Position numbers and translations under genes: made by a program
Part shown: positions 51,189 to 59,523 of the stretch, piece by piece
How the letters are laid out: every line of letters starts with the position of its first letter
Numbering within the stretch: the stretch's first letter is position 1
NCBI GenBank assembly: GCA_035478435.1
Contig: DATIJT010000005.1
Span: 4,112-68,111 of the forward strand
DNA length: 64,000 nt
Reading direction: 5' to 3'
Source: DATLRC01 sp035478435
Lineage (GTDB): Bacteria; Patescibacteriota; Saccharimonadia; Saccharimonadales; UBA4665
The notes under the pieces: generated by a model
What the model was told of the DNA's origin: nothing
Database searches by the model: none
Seen by the model: the letters and a program-made list of their open reading frames with translations, nothing else

Positions 51189-51458
51189 ATGAGTCCTTTT
51201 TCTAGAGCCGCGGAACTACAGGGGCAAACTTCCAGGGAGCGGGATATAAGAAATAGGCTCGCCATTGGTGGCGTGGCGCTCTGGGTTATAGGTGTGGCTA
51301 TGGCAGCAGCAACCTTCAAATATGGTGCGTTTGAGGGCTTTGCTACTTTGGGAGGCGGTTTTGTGGTTGAAGGCGTAGCCGTGGAAAAAGCCGCCTGGAA
51401 TTACCACGCCCAGACTGCCAATGGAGCCCAACTAGAACTCGAACCCTCGACGCCTTGA
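51189..51458 (+). CDS. Small membrane protein, hypothetical
   Basis: 89 residues with a hydrophobic stretch (LAIGGVALWVIGVAMAAATF) and a Gly-rich second one (GFATLGGGFVVEGVAVEKAA). Unrecognised. A promoter TTGGCA (51150-51155), 17-bp spacer, TATAAT (51173-51178) overlaps the end of prfB and ends 10 nt before the ATG; no ribosome binding site is seen. Confidence 0.6.
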   Translation: MSPFSRAAELQGQTSRERDIRNRLAIGGVALWVIGVAMAAATFKYGAFEGFATLGGGFVVEGVAVEKAAWNYHAQTANGAQLELEPSTP

Positions 51459-51551
51459 TCAACGCCCACTCAAAAATAATCCCTAACCTCGCCAGTTATA
51501 TGTTAGGCTATAACTAACATAAGCATAACTGTCATGCAAGAGGGAAAAGAT

Positions 51552-53369
51552 ATGTCAGAAGCAGTCGTCAGTACCACTACTAAAAGGCAGTGGTTGGACC
51601 AAAATGTATTGCTAGTACTTGTGGCGCTCTTAGTAGGCTTAATCGGGGCGCGTTTGCTAACTATTAGTAAGGCCAGCAGCCTAGTGCCAAGCGCGCCAAT
51701 CAGCGCTATGGCGCTTGACTCAGGCCAGCAAAACTATTTGGGCGATACCAGCAAATACAAGTACGTTATCTTAGAAGATTCCATGTATGCCTCGGTGCCG
51801 GCTATAAAGTCGGCCAATCCAGGTACAAAAGTACTGGTTTATAAAAACGTGGCCGCTACGCGCAATGATTGCCAGTACGATAGCCATCGTTCCAGCGGCG
51901 TTAGTTACTGCTATGCCAAAACCAATCATCCGGAATGGTTCATCAAAGATTCAGCCGGCAACCCTTTTGCCTTTTGTGACTATTCGCTGCTTTACTGGAT
52001 GGATGTGGGCAACAGTGCCTACCAGCAGCAATGGTTAAGCGATGTCGTCAGCAATGCTAAAGCCGATGGTTTTGACGGCGTGTTTATGGACGATACCAAC
52101 ACCCACCCCGGTCACTGCAAAGATAACGGCGGCCTGGTCTCGGCCTTGCCGTCATATACGGATATGGCTTATGGCGAAGCTATGAAAGCTTTTATAGCTA
52201 ACGTTGGCCCCGGCCTAAAGGCTAATGGTTTGTTGGCAATGCCTAACATCAGTGCTGATCCCTGGACTAGCTGGCAAGAGGATGACGCTTTGGCTATGGT
52301 ACCTAACATTTCGGTCTTTTTCCGCGAACACTTCATGCACTGGACACCTGATAACCCCAGTGTCTTTAAGGACAATGAGTGGGCCGCCGTAGAGAAGCAA
52401 ATGGAAGATGTCGGTAGGACTGGCGATTATTTGGCAAATACTTACTCTGACAATTCTACACAGAACGAGAACACTATGGTTTATGCCAGGGCCTCGTTTT
52501 TACTAGCGTGGAACGGCAGTAGCGCCAGCGCTTTCCAATACCATGTAGATTGCCAATGCGATTCTTACAACCCTATCTGGGCCCAAGATATTGGTACGCC
52601 CTCGTCGGCCCGCTACCAGGTTGGCCCGGCTTGGCGCCGTGAATTTAGTGGCGGTACGGCTATTGTCAATCCATCGTCCAGCCAATCAGTTACTGCAAGC
52701 CTTGGCGGTAGCTACACCGACGCTAAGGGCTCGACAGTCAGCAGCGTAACACTGGCGCCGGCTTCGGCAGTTATTTTGAAAAAGGCCGTTTCTACAGATA
52801 CTACGCCACCTCAAGTTAGCTTGACGGCGCCTACCAGCGGAGCGACTTTGAGTTCTAAAGTTCAGGCCTCCGCTAGTGTTAATGATAATGTCGGTGTGAC
52901 TAGAATCGACTTCTATGTAGATTCGACTCTCAAACAAACTGGCAGTAGCAATACTTACAGCTGGGACACAACTAGCGCTGACAATGGCAGCCATAGTTTG
53001 CAGGCTAAAGCCTATGACGCGGCTGGCAATGTCGGCTCTTCGACAGCGGTGACCGTGAACGTAGACAACCCAGTTTCACCACCGACTGCCGATACAGTAG
53101 CACCGACCGTAACCATCTCTAGCCCCGCCAATGGCGCTAAAGTTTCGGGGAATGTCAACATATCGGCCCAAGCCGACGATAACGTGGCGGCAACCTATAT
53201 TGAAGTTGATATAGACGGCAAACTTTACGCTTCGGCCCAGAGTAATACCTTGTCGGTCAGCTGGAACACCAGGTCCAAAAAGGTGCGTAGCGGTAGCCAT
53301 ACCATAAAAGTTATCGCCCACGACGATGCCGGCAACACCGGCAGCTCTTCGATCACAGTTACTAAATAG
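51552..53369 (+). CDS. Secreted glycoside-hydrolase-like protein with two Ig-like domains
   Basis: 605 residues. After an N-terminal membrane segment (NVLLVLVALLVGLIGARLLT, about 20-40) a TIM-barrel-like domain follows (YVILEDSMYASVPAIKSANP, WMDVGNSAYQQQWLSDVV, DGFDGVFMDDTN with paired aspartates, VPNISVFFREHFMHW). It resembles the putative glycosyl hydrolase GHL15/DUF4015 type. Two Ig-like (Big/cadherin-like) repeats at about 410-605 (TTPPQVSLTAPTSGATLSSK, APTVTISSPANGAKVSGNV) end the chain; they would bind sugar or partners. ATG 51552 has GAGGGAAAAG upstream. Its target, host or own envelope, is unknown. Confidence 0.8.
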   Translation: MSEAVVSTTTKRQWLDQNVLLVLVALLVGLIGARLLTISKASSLVPSAPISAMALDSGQQNYLGDTSKYKYVILEDSMYASVPAIKSANPGTKVLVYKNVAATRNDCQYDSHRSSGVSYCYAKTNHPEWFIKDSAGNPFAFCDYSLLYWMDVGNSAYQQQWLSDVVSNAKADGFDGVFMDDTNTHPGHCKDNGGLVSALPSYTDMAYGEAMKAFIANVGPGLKANGLLAMPNISADPWTSWQEDDALAMVPNISVFFREHFMHWTPDNPSVFKDNEWAAVEKQMEDVGRTGDYLANTYSDNSTQNENTMVYARASFLLAWNGSSASAFQYHVDCQCDSYNPIWAQDIGTPSSARYQVGPAWRREFSGGTAIVNPSSSQSVTASLGGSYTDAKGSTVSSVTLAPASAVILKKAVSTDTTPPQVSLTAPTSGATLSSKVQASASVNDNVGVTRIDFYVDSTLKQTGSSNTYSWDTTSADNGSHSLQAKAYDAAGNVGSSTAVTVNVDNPVSPPTADTVAPTVTISSPANGAKVSGNVNISAQADDNVAATYIEVDIDGKLYASAQSNTLSVSWNTRSKKVRSGSHTIKVIAHDDAGNTGSSSITVTK

Positions 53370-53440
53370 CCCCTCGCGGTAATAGATGGTTGAGAAGTTT
53401 GTGTTTGCTTATTAATAGATTATATTTCATAATCATTTCT

Positions 53441-53989
53441 ATGAGTGAAATTGAAGCACCGACTAATTTCCTGAATAGTGAAATCCCGGGACTAATAATT
53501 AGCAATGATCCACACGATTTAAAAGGCGCGGTACTGTCGGCCCAATATCTTCACGACCAAAATCCCCATCTTCCTGCCTCTAAGTCCTTGCTCAGAAGTG
53601 TCTTAGATATTCAGAAGATACATAATAAGCAAGGCAGGTTAGCGCGTAGCTGTCGGGTTGATGCGCTAGTTGCCAACGAACAATATCGGGCTCTCACAAA
53701 TCCTTATATAGAGCGTGCGGAAGTTGCTGCCAATTTAAGAACTGCCGTAGAAGTCGCAGGGCGAGGACTGGGTCGATTCTTAAATTTAGCTAACACTCAG
53801 AGCTATTATCGCAAGCTTTTATTACGCCCACGTCTAGAGCCAGCTGAACTCCAGCTTGCGATTGTTTGCCACGAACTTTTTGAGGCTATGGCTGCTGAAC
53901 CGGGTGGTCGAATTTATAGAGACCCATTAATAATGTCTGATTTGATACAGAGGCATCGAAGAGCCTACTGGTCTGAGAACTATCTTTAA
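53441..53989 (+). CDS. Hypothetical protein, 182 aa
   Basis: Unrecognised, mostly helical, soluble (KSLLRSVLDIQKIHNKQGRL, LRTAVEVAGRGLGRFLNLAN, QLAIVCHELFEAMAAEPGG). The HE in CHELFE is not followed by a second zinc-site histidine, so it is not called a protease. Promoter TTGCTT (53405-53410), 17-bp spacer, CATAAT (53428-53433) ends 7 nt before the ATG: leaderless. It stands alone between the secreted protein and ftsE. Confidence 0.65.
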   Translation: MSEIEAPTNFLNSEIPGLIISNDPHDLKGAVLSAQYLHDQNPHLPASKSLLRSVLDIQKIHNKQGRLARSCRVDALVANEQYRALTNPYIERAEVAANLRTAVEVAGRGLGRFLNLANTQSYYRKLLLRPRLEPAELQLAIVCHELFEAMAAEPGGRIYRDPLIMSDLIQRHRRAYWSENYL

Positions 53990-54039
53990 CTTTAAGCTAA
54001 CCGCAGGACAGGTTAAATCAGTTTGCTATAATAAGCTTA

Positions 54040-54735
54040 ATGATTCTGCTTGATCGGGTAACAAAGACTTATACCAAAAGTGGTGCCCCAGCCCTAGACC
54101 GTGTCTCGCTCCACGTTGAACCCAAAGAGTTTGTGATTGTAGTTGGCCAAAGCGGGGCAGGCAAGACTACGCTGCTGCGCCTTTTAACCCGCGAAGAACG
54201 GCCGTCGAGCGGCAAGATAATCATCGGCGGCATTGATTACGACAAGCTGAAGGACCGCGATATACCGCTACTGAGGCGGAAGATCGGCGTAGTGTTCCAG
54301 GATTTCAAGTTACTGCCGAATAAGAATGTTTTCGAAAACGTGGCTTTCGCGCTAGAGATTGTCGGGTTAAGCAACCGCGAGATTAGCTATACCGTGCCAA
54401 AGGTCTTGGACATTGTGAATTTGAAGGGCAAGGAGCGCAACATGCCGCTGGAACTTAGTGGCGGCGAACGGCAGCGGGTGGCGATTGCCCGGGCGATCGT
54501 ACGCCAGCCGCGAATTCTAATTGCCGACGAACCGACTGGCAACCTCGATCCCAAGCACGCCTGGGACGTCATTAGGGTGCTCGAGAAGATCAACCGCTAC
54601 GGCACCACTGTACTGCTGACTACCCACAACCAGGAGATTGTCAACCGATTAAAGCGCCGGGTGGTGACCATCGCTTCAGGTAAAGTAACTTCTGATAGAG
54701 CCAAAGCCGGTTACAGCTCAAACAATAGTAAATAG
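54040..54735 (+). CDS. ftsE: Cell division ATPase FtsE
   Basis: The ATP-binding half of the FtsEX ABC complex. Seen: Walker A GQSGAGKTTLLRLL near residues 36-49, Q-loop VVFQDFKLLPN, signature LELSGGERQRVAIARAI near 135-151 and Walker B ILIADEPTGNLD near 160-171. At 231 residues it is typical. TATAAT (54027-54032) lies 7 nt before the ATG. The 3' end overlaps a small foldback element that separates it from ftsX. Confidence 0.95.
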   Translation: MILLDRVTKTYTKSGAPALDRVSLHVEPKEFVIVVGQSGAGKTTLLRLLTREERPSSGKIIIGGIDYDKLKDRDIPLLRRKIGVVFQDFKLLPNKNVFENVAFALEIVGLSNREISYTVPKVLDIVNLKGKERNMPLELSGGERQRVAIARAIVRQPRILIADEPTGNLDPKHAWDVIRVLEKINRYGTTVLLTTHNQEIVNRLKRRVVTIASGKVTSDRAKAGYSSNNSK

Positions 54736-54827
54736 AAACTAGGAATTAGGAAATAGCTATGAGCAAGCAGAACAAATTGATAATCCAAGCCCAGCGGCTA
54801 ATTTCTAGTTGCTATTTTCTAGTTTCT
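54733..54827. repeat. Foldback element between ftsE and ftsX
   Basis: TAGAAACTAG (54733-54742) and CTAGTTTCT (54819-54827) are inverted ends like those at 48633-48763, with GGAAATAGC and GCTAATTTC/GCTATTTTC inside. It lies between two genes normally translationally coupled; the ftsX ribosome binding site (GGAGGGGG) lies just beyond the right end. Confidence 0.55.
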
Positions 54828-54844
54828 GAGTCGGAGGGGGTTTG

Positions 54845-55789
54845 ATGGACCGAAAATTACACACCCTTTGGCGCATTATCCATACCGGTATCGTGAACTT
54901 TATACGCAATGCCACTTTGGCTATTGCCGCTATGGCCGTAATGGTAATCACCCTTACTATAGTCTTGTTTTCACTGATAGCTAACGCTGCTTTTCGTAAT
55001 ACAATTCAGCAAATCACCGATAAAATCGATGTTTCAGTCTTCTTGCAAGATAGCGTCAGCGAGGCCGATGCCAAACACCTAGTCACCCAATTGCAAAAAT
55101 TACCTAACGTTAAAGGCGTTCAATACCTGAACAAGCAACAAGTGCAAGACAATTACATAAAGCAAAATAACGATAATCAGGGCCTAATAGCCGCGACAGT
55201 GGAAGTTGGCAATCCTTATCCGGCGACCATCCATATAAAACCGCGCGATCTGAATAAAATCCAGGATATCAAAACGTTTTTGACCAAGCCCGAGATCGCC
55301 AAACTGCAAACTGACCGCTCGCCCTCCTACAATGGCAAGCGCAAAGAAGCGATAGATAATATTACACATGCCGCCAATATTCTGCAACGCATGGGGGTGA
55401 TTGCCGTGGGCGTGTTCGCGGTCGTGTCGGCTCTGATTATCTTCAATACCATCCAGATGGCTATCTTCAACCGGCGCGATGAGATAACCATTATGCGTTT
55501 GCTGGGAGCCAGTACTTGGTATATCCGCGGGCCGTTTGTGGTGGAGAGCATCATTTACGGCATACTGTCGGCAGTTATATCCATACTATTAATCAATTCG
55601 GTCTTTCTGGCCTCCAGTTCGGCGCTGCAGGCTAGTAGCTTGGGCCTGCTCGATATTTCTTATGCCAATACCTACTTCGGTGGTCACTTCTGGGGGCTTT
55701 TGACACTGCAGCTGGCGGTTGGTATAGTGATAGGAGCCGTTTCTTCCATAATTGCTACCAGACGGTACTTGAAATTCCGAACAAAATAG
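54845..55789 (+). CDS. ftsX: Cell division protein FtsX
   Basis: The membrane half of FtsEX. Seen: first membrane segment ATLAIAAMAVMVITLTIVLF, a large extracellular loop (residues about 55-165, with VSVFLQDSVSEADAKHLVTQ), then three segments (GVIAVGVFAVVSALIIFNTI, ESIIYGILSAVISILLIN, GLLTLQLAVGIVIGAVSSII) and the conserved FNRRDEITIMRLLGAS before the third. At 314 residues it is normal. ATG 54845 is used, with a strong ribosome binding site 5 nt upstream. Confidence 0.94.
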   Translation: MDRKLHTLWRIIHTGIVNFIRNATLAIAAMAVMVITLTIVLFSLIANAAFRNTIQQITDKIDVSVFLQDSVSEADAKHLVTQLQKLPNVKGVQYLNKQQVQDNYIKQNNDNQGLIAATVEVGNPYPATIHIKPRDLNKIQDIKTFLTKPEIAKLQTDRSPSYNGKRKEAIDNITHAANILQRMGVIAVGVFAVVSALIIFNTIQMAIFNRRDEITIMRLLGASTWYIRGPFVVESIIYGILSAVISILLINSVFLASSSALQASSLGLLDISYANTYFGGHFWGLLTLQLAVGIVIGAVSSIIATRRYLKFRTK

Positions 55790-55869
55790 AAGCGTATCTT
55801 CCCGTGAAGGTACTTAACAATGGAAATTACAGAATTGATAATTGCTCGCCAAAGGCGAGGAGAGGGTAA

Positions 55870-55898
55870 TTTACAAAATACATGGGGCGTGGTATAGT
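55870..55898 (+). promoter_or_regulatory. Promoter of the PcsB-like gene
   Basis: TTTACA (55870-55875), 17-bp spacer, TATAGT (55893-55898). Transcription would start near 55905, downstream of the ATG at 55882, which therefore cannot be the start; the ATG at 55927 is used, after a leader of about 22 nt. Confidence 0.65.
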
Positions 55899-55926
55899 TG
55901 AATCTAGCATAAGCAAAAACAAAACC

Positions 55927-57069
55927 ATGCTTCTAAATACTCTTAAAATTAAACATCACTTACCGACACGCTTGCGCCGAGCGGGGGCTCTGCTGGTACT
56001 TTGTTTAGTAATAGCTAGTTCAACGGCTTCACCACTGGCACGGGCTGACCAATACGACGAGCAAATCCGAGCCTTGCAAGCCCAAAACGCCCAAAGCCGG
56101 GCATCGGTTACCGGCTTGCAAGCCCAAGCTAGCAGCTACCAGGGCGTAATTGATAATCTACAAAACCAGATCAATGCTATCCAGGCCCAGATTACCGCCA
56201 ACCAACAACAGCAGGCCCAGTTAGAGCGGGAGATCGCCGAAGCCCAGGCCAAACTGGACCGCGAACGCTTAATACTGGGTGATGACCTAAGGACGATGTA
56301 TATCGATGGCCAGATGAGCACTATCGAAGAATTGGCTACCAGCAAGAGTCTGAGCGAATACGTCGACAAGCAAGAATACCGCGTGGTAGCGCAGGATAGA
56401 ATAACCGCCAGCTTGAAAGAAATAGCCGCCCTGCAAGCCCAGCTGAAGATCAAAAAGACCGAAGTCGAAACGCTGCTAGCCGCCGAAAAATCGCAGAACG
56501 ACCAATTGGCCGCCGATCAAGCCCAACAGCAACAACTACTAAACTTTAACCAAAGCCAACAGGCTGCCTTCAACCAACAAATCTCTGCCAACTCTTCGAG
56601 GATTGGCGAACTCCGTCGCCAGCAGGCCATAGAAAACTCCCGCTACAATATAGGTAATTTTAGGGGAGACCCGAATAACGGCGGTTACCCAACTGTCTGG
56701 GCCAATGCTCCCCAGGACAGCATGCTAGATAACTGGGGCATGTATAACCGCGAATGTGTCAGCTACACTGCCTTTATGGTCCACCAGGATTTCCTGGCCG
56801 GCAAGACTAACCGCGACATGCCTTACTGGGGCGGAGTAGGCAATGCCAACCAATGGGACGATAACGCCCGGGCCGCTGGTATACCCGTAGACTCTAATCC
56901 TACACCCGGCTCAATCGCCATTAGCAATGCGGGCTACTACGGCCACGCCATGTATGTCCAAGCTGTCAATGGCAACGAAATTTACGTCCAGCAATACAAC
57001 GCCCAGCTAACCGGCCAATACTCCGAAGGCTGGCGCTACACCACCGGCCTGGTATTCATCCACTTCTAG
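55927..57069 (+). CDS. PcsB-like peptidoglycan hydrolase: coiled coil plus CHAP domain
   Basis: 380 residues. Signal peptide (LRRAGALLVLCLVIASSTAS, cleaved after PLARA), a long coiled coil at about 30-215 (IRALQAQNAQSRASVTGLQA and Gln-rich stretches), then a C-terminal CHAP domain with catalytic Cys in NRECVSYTAFMV and His in GYYGHAMYVQAVN. This matches PcsB, whose activity FtsEX controls in streptococci. It follows ftsEX directly, so FtsE-FtsX-hydrolase is a division-time cell-wall splitting module here too. Confidence 0.9.
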   Translation: MLLNTLKIKHHLPTRLRRAGALLVLCLVIASSTASPLARADQYDEQIRALQAQNAQSRASVTGLQAQASSYQGVIDNLQNQINAIQAQITANQQQQAQLEREIAEAQAKLDRERLILGDDLRTMYIDGQMSTIEELATSKSLSEYVDKQEYRVVAQDRITASLKEIAALQAQLKIKKTEVETLLAAEKSQNDQLAADQAQQQQLLNFNQSQQAAFNQQISANSSRIGELRRQQAIENSRYNIGNFRGDPNNGGYPTVWANAPQDSMLDNWGMYNRECVSYTAFMVHQDFLAGKTNRDMPYWGGVGNANQWDDNARAAGIPVDSNPTPGSIAISNAGYYGHAMYVQAVNGNEIYVQQYNAQLTGQYSEGWRYTTGLVFIHF

Positions 57070-57088
57070 CCTCAAATACCTCACCTAT

Positions 57089-57117
57089 TTGCTATTTTAT
57101 AAATAAAATTCTATAAT
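57089..57117 (+). promoter_or_regulatory. Promoter of a leaderless hypothetical gene
   Basis: TTGCTA (57089-57094), 17-bp spacer, TATAAT (57112-57117); ATG at 57124, 6 nt later. Confidence 0.65.
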
Positions 57118-57123
57118 ATTAGT

Positions 57124-58239
57124 ATGACTAGTGAGAGAGACATCTCTTTCGATTTGGACCCACAGCCGGGCAGACTATTAACGCCTCGCGAAGCCCGTCA
57201 ACAGGTACGGGCTTATGCTGTTCAAGCAGGTATCAATCCTGAGATCTGTGAGGGCTTTTCTTATTATCTTGTCGATAAATTTGGCGTAGACAATAGCAGA
57301 ACGCTAGAAGTTGGAACTAGGTTAATGGAGGCCGTTGCTCAACTAGTCGATAATACCACTATATACAAGGCACGCTCTTTTAACTACCTCCCGACTAGCG
57401 ATGACTTGCCCGAGGTCGCTAGCCAGGCTTTTAGGAACGCTCAATTTATGGTTGATGTGTTTGGTGTACCCATGTTTGCCGCGCATCCGAATATAGCCGG
57501 ACAACCTGGAGGTGTGTATAAAGCACCGCTTGGTGACGACGGTCTTTATCTGTCCTGCAAGGGCGGTTCAGGATCAGGAACGTTTTCCTTAGACTTTGCC
57601 ATCGGCGCTTATCGTGAGCGTCCCTACGATTATGGAGTAGGAATTCACAACACCCGCGGGGAGATTTGGCGAATGGGCGTGGACACTATGCTTGATCCTA
57701 GCGGCCAACGAATACTAAGAATAATACGCACTGGCAGTGGTATTGGTATCAACCCTGACGCCGATTCGGTGAAGGAAGAGCAATTTAAGGCTTATAGGCG
57801 AGAATATGGGCTCTTACCCCAAAGAGCTTTAGCTTTTCTAGCACTTTATATAGCCTATGATTTAGGCATGGATTCAGCTGCTGCTTTGAGTACCGAAGGA
57901 GCTATTGAAATCTCAACTCTAGGACGCTCAAAGGGAATTTGTGACTATAACGGAATATTTAACGGTGTTGGTTTTGGTGCGTCTTCGAATCCAAATTGGC
58001 TCGGAGTCGATAATTTACAAGCCACTTTTTATGATCGACTTATTAATGACCAGGCTGAGAGCGGCTTAAGGCTTCAAGAAGTAAGAGGAATAGATGAGCT
58101 GATAGCGGTTTTTAACGAGTTGACGACTATGCAAGGTGAGCCGTTTCCAGTCAAGCTTTGCCAAGATAATGAACGACATGCTAATGAGCTTGCCGTGGCG
58201 GCATTTAGTCGTCTTTATCGAGCCAGAAGAAGTGGCTAA
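57124..58239 (+). CDS. Hypothetical protein with weak DUF535-like C-terminus
   Basis: 371 residues, soluble. The C-terminal half (IHNTRGEIWRMGVDTMLDP, YGLLPQRALAFLALYIAYDL, AAALSTEGAIEIS) recalls the DUF535 (VirK/YbjX) pattern, in which a hydrophobic strand is followed by a RPK.LLLALL.ALA helix; this is a weak, unchecked resemblance. The N-terminal 150 residues are unlike anything I know. Leaderless promoter. Confidence 0.6.
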   Translation: MTSERDISFDLDPQPGRLLTPREARQQVRAYAVQAGINPEICEGFSYYLVDKFGVDNSRTLEVGTRLMEAVAQLVDNTTIYKARSFNYLPTSDDLPEVASQAFRNAQFMVDVFGVPMFAAHPNIAGQPGGVYKAPLGDDGLYLSCKGGSGSGTFSLDFAIGAYRERPYDYGVGIHNTRGEIWRMGVDTMLDPSGQRILRIIRTGSGIGINPDADSVKEEQFKAYRREYGLLPQRALAFLALYIAYDLGMDSAAALSTEGAIEISTLGRSKGICDYNGIFNGVGFGASSNPNWLGVDNLQATFYDRLINDQAESGLRLQEVRGIDELIAVFNELTTMQGEPFPVKLCQDNERHANELAVAAFSRLYRARRSG

Positions 58240-58279
58240 AAAGTCAAAATGTCTTTCTTCTTTGCTATAATTAAGCCTA

Positions 58280-59512
58280 ATGTTGTTTAGACAAAAAAGT
58301 GGGCGCGGGGAGTTTTTGGGCAAACGTTCGGGCTGGCCTAAGATCAGCCGTAGCCTGGTTATTATACTCTTGGCTGTCTTAATATTTAATTTGGGGGTGG
58401 CTGTTGGCAATGGCCGGCTAAGTTTCAATCGCCCCATAGTTGTCAGCGGTAATTTGCCCGACAAACTAGATTATTCCAGTATTAACCAAGTCTATAAGTC
58501 GCTGCGCGATAATTATGATGGCAAGCTGAACGAAAGCGACTTACTAGACGGCTTAAAGCATGGCCTGGCAGAGGCTAGCCACGACCCTTACACTGTGTAT
58601 TTCACGGCCAAGGAAGCTAAGAAGTTTGAGGAGCAGCTCAATAATTCCTTTAGCGGTATTGGTGCGGAGCTGGGTAAAGACAAGGACGATAATTTAATCG
58701 TGGTGGCGCCAATTGCCGGCTTCCCAGCCGAAAAGGTCGGGCTTAAAGCCCAGGACATTATAGTCAGCATAGATGGCCAGACTACCTCTAGCCTGAGCAT
58801 AGATGAAGCCATCAGTAAAATCCGCGGCCCGGCCGGGAGCCAGGTGAAGCTACAAATTGTCCGTAGCCACTCCGAGCAACTGCCGTTCACGATCACCCGC
58901 CAAAACATCCAGATCCCCAGCGTCAAAACTAAAATTCTGGATGGCAACATCGGCTATATCCAGATCGTAACTTTCGCGGAAGATACCAACCAGCTTATGC
59001 AGCAGGCCGCCGCCAAAATGGCGGACGCCAAGGTCAAAGGCATCGTGCTTGATTTGCGGGGCGACCCGGGCGGCCTACTAGACGCCGCGGTGAATGTTTC
59101 GAGTGAATGGCTGCCAAAAGGCAAGCTAGTGCTTCAGGAAAAGCGCGGCCCGGTGGTAGTGAACAGCTATAGCGCCTCCGGCGATAATCCACTAAATGGC
59201 ATCCCGACAGTCGTTCTCATAAATGAAGGCTCGGCTTCAGCCAGCGAAATTACGGCTGGTGCGCTGCATGACAACGGCGCGGCCTATCTGATTGGCGTTA
59301 AGAGCTATGGCAAGGGCGTCGTCCAGCAGATCGTGAATTTTCACGACGGCAGCGAACTGAAAGTCACGGTGGCCAGTTGGTTCCGGCCGAACGGCCAAAA
59401 CATCAACAAAAAGGGCATTACCCCCGACCAAATAGTGAAGTTGACAGATGATGACGCCAAGGTCGGCAACGACACCCAACTCAAAGCAGCTGAAGACTAT
59501 TTGAATAAATGA
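58280..59512 (+). CDS. ctpA: Carboxy-terminal processing protease, S41 family (CtpA-like)
   Basis: It degrades or trims proteins outside the membrane. Seen: N-terminal membrane segment SLVIILLAVLIFNLGVAVGN (about 27-46), a PDZ domain (SGIGAELGKDKDDNLIVVAP), the S41 core with GIVLDLRGDPGGLLDAAV, and catalytic Ser in NEGSASASEI near 312 with Lys in GVKSYGKGVVQQ near 338-345. At 410 residues it is normal. TATAAT (58266-58271) ends 8 nt before the ATG; leaderless. Confidence 0.93.
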   Translation: MLFRQKSGRGEFLGKRSGWPKISRSLVIILLAVLIFNLGVAVGNGRLSFNRPIVVSGNLPDKLDYSSINQVYKSLRDNYDGKLNESDLLDGLKHGLAEASHDPYTVYFTAKEAKKFEEQLNNSFSGIGAELGKDKDDNLIVVAPIAGFPAEKVGLKAQDIIVSIDGQTTSSLSIDEAISKIRGPAGSQVKLQIVRSHSEQLPFTITRQNIQIPSVKTKILDGNIGYIQIVTFAEDTNQLMQQAAAKMADAKVKGIVLDLRGDPGGLLDAAVNVSSEWLPKGKLVLQEKRGPVVVNSYSASGDNPLNGIPTVVLINEGSASASEITAGALHDNGAAYLIGVKSYGKGVVQQIVNFHDGSELKVTVASWFRPNGQNINKKGITPDQIVKLTDDDAKVGNDTQLKAAEDYLNK

Positions 59513-59523
59513 TAAGCTGAAGT

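Noticed and set aside
53441..53989. Zinc protease from the CHELFE motif
   Set aside because: The second histidine of HExxH is missing.
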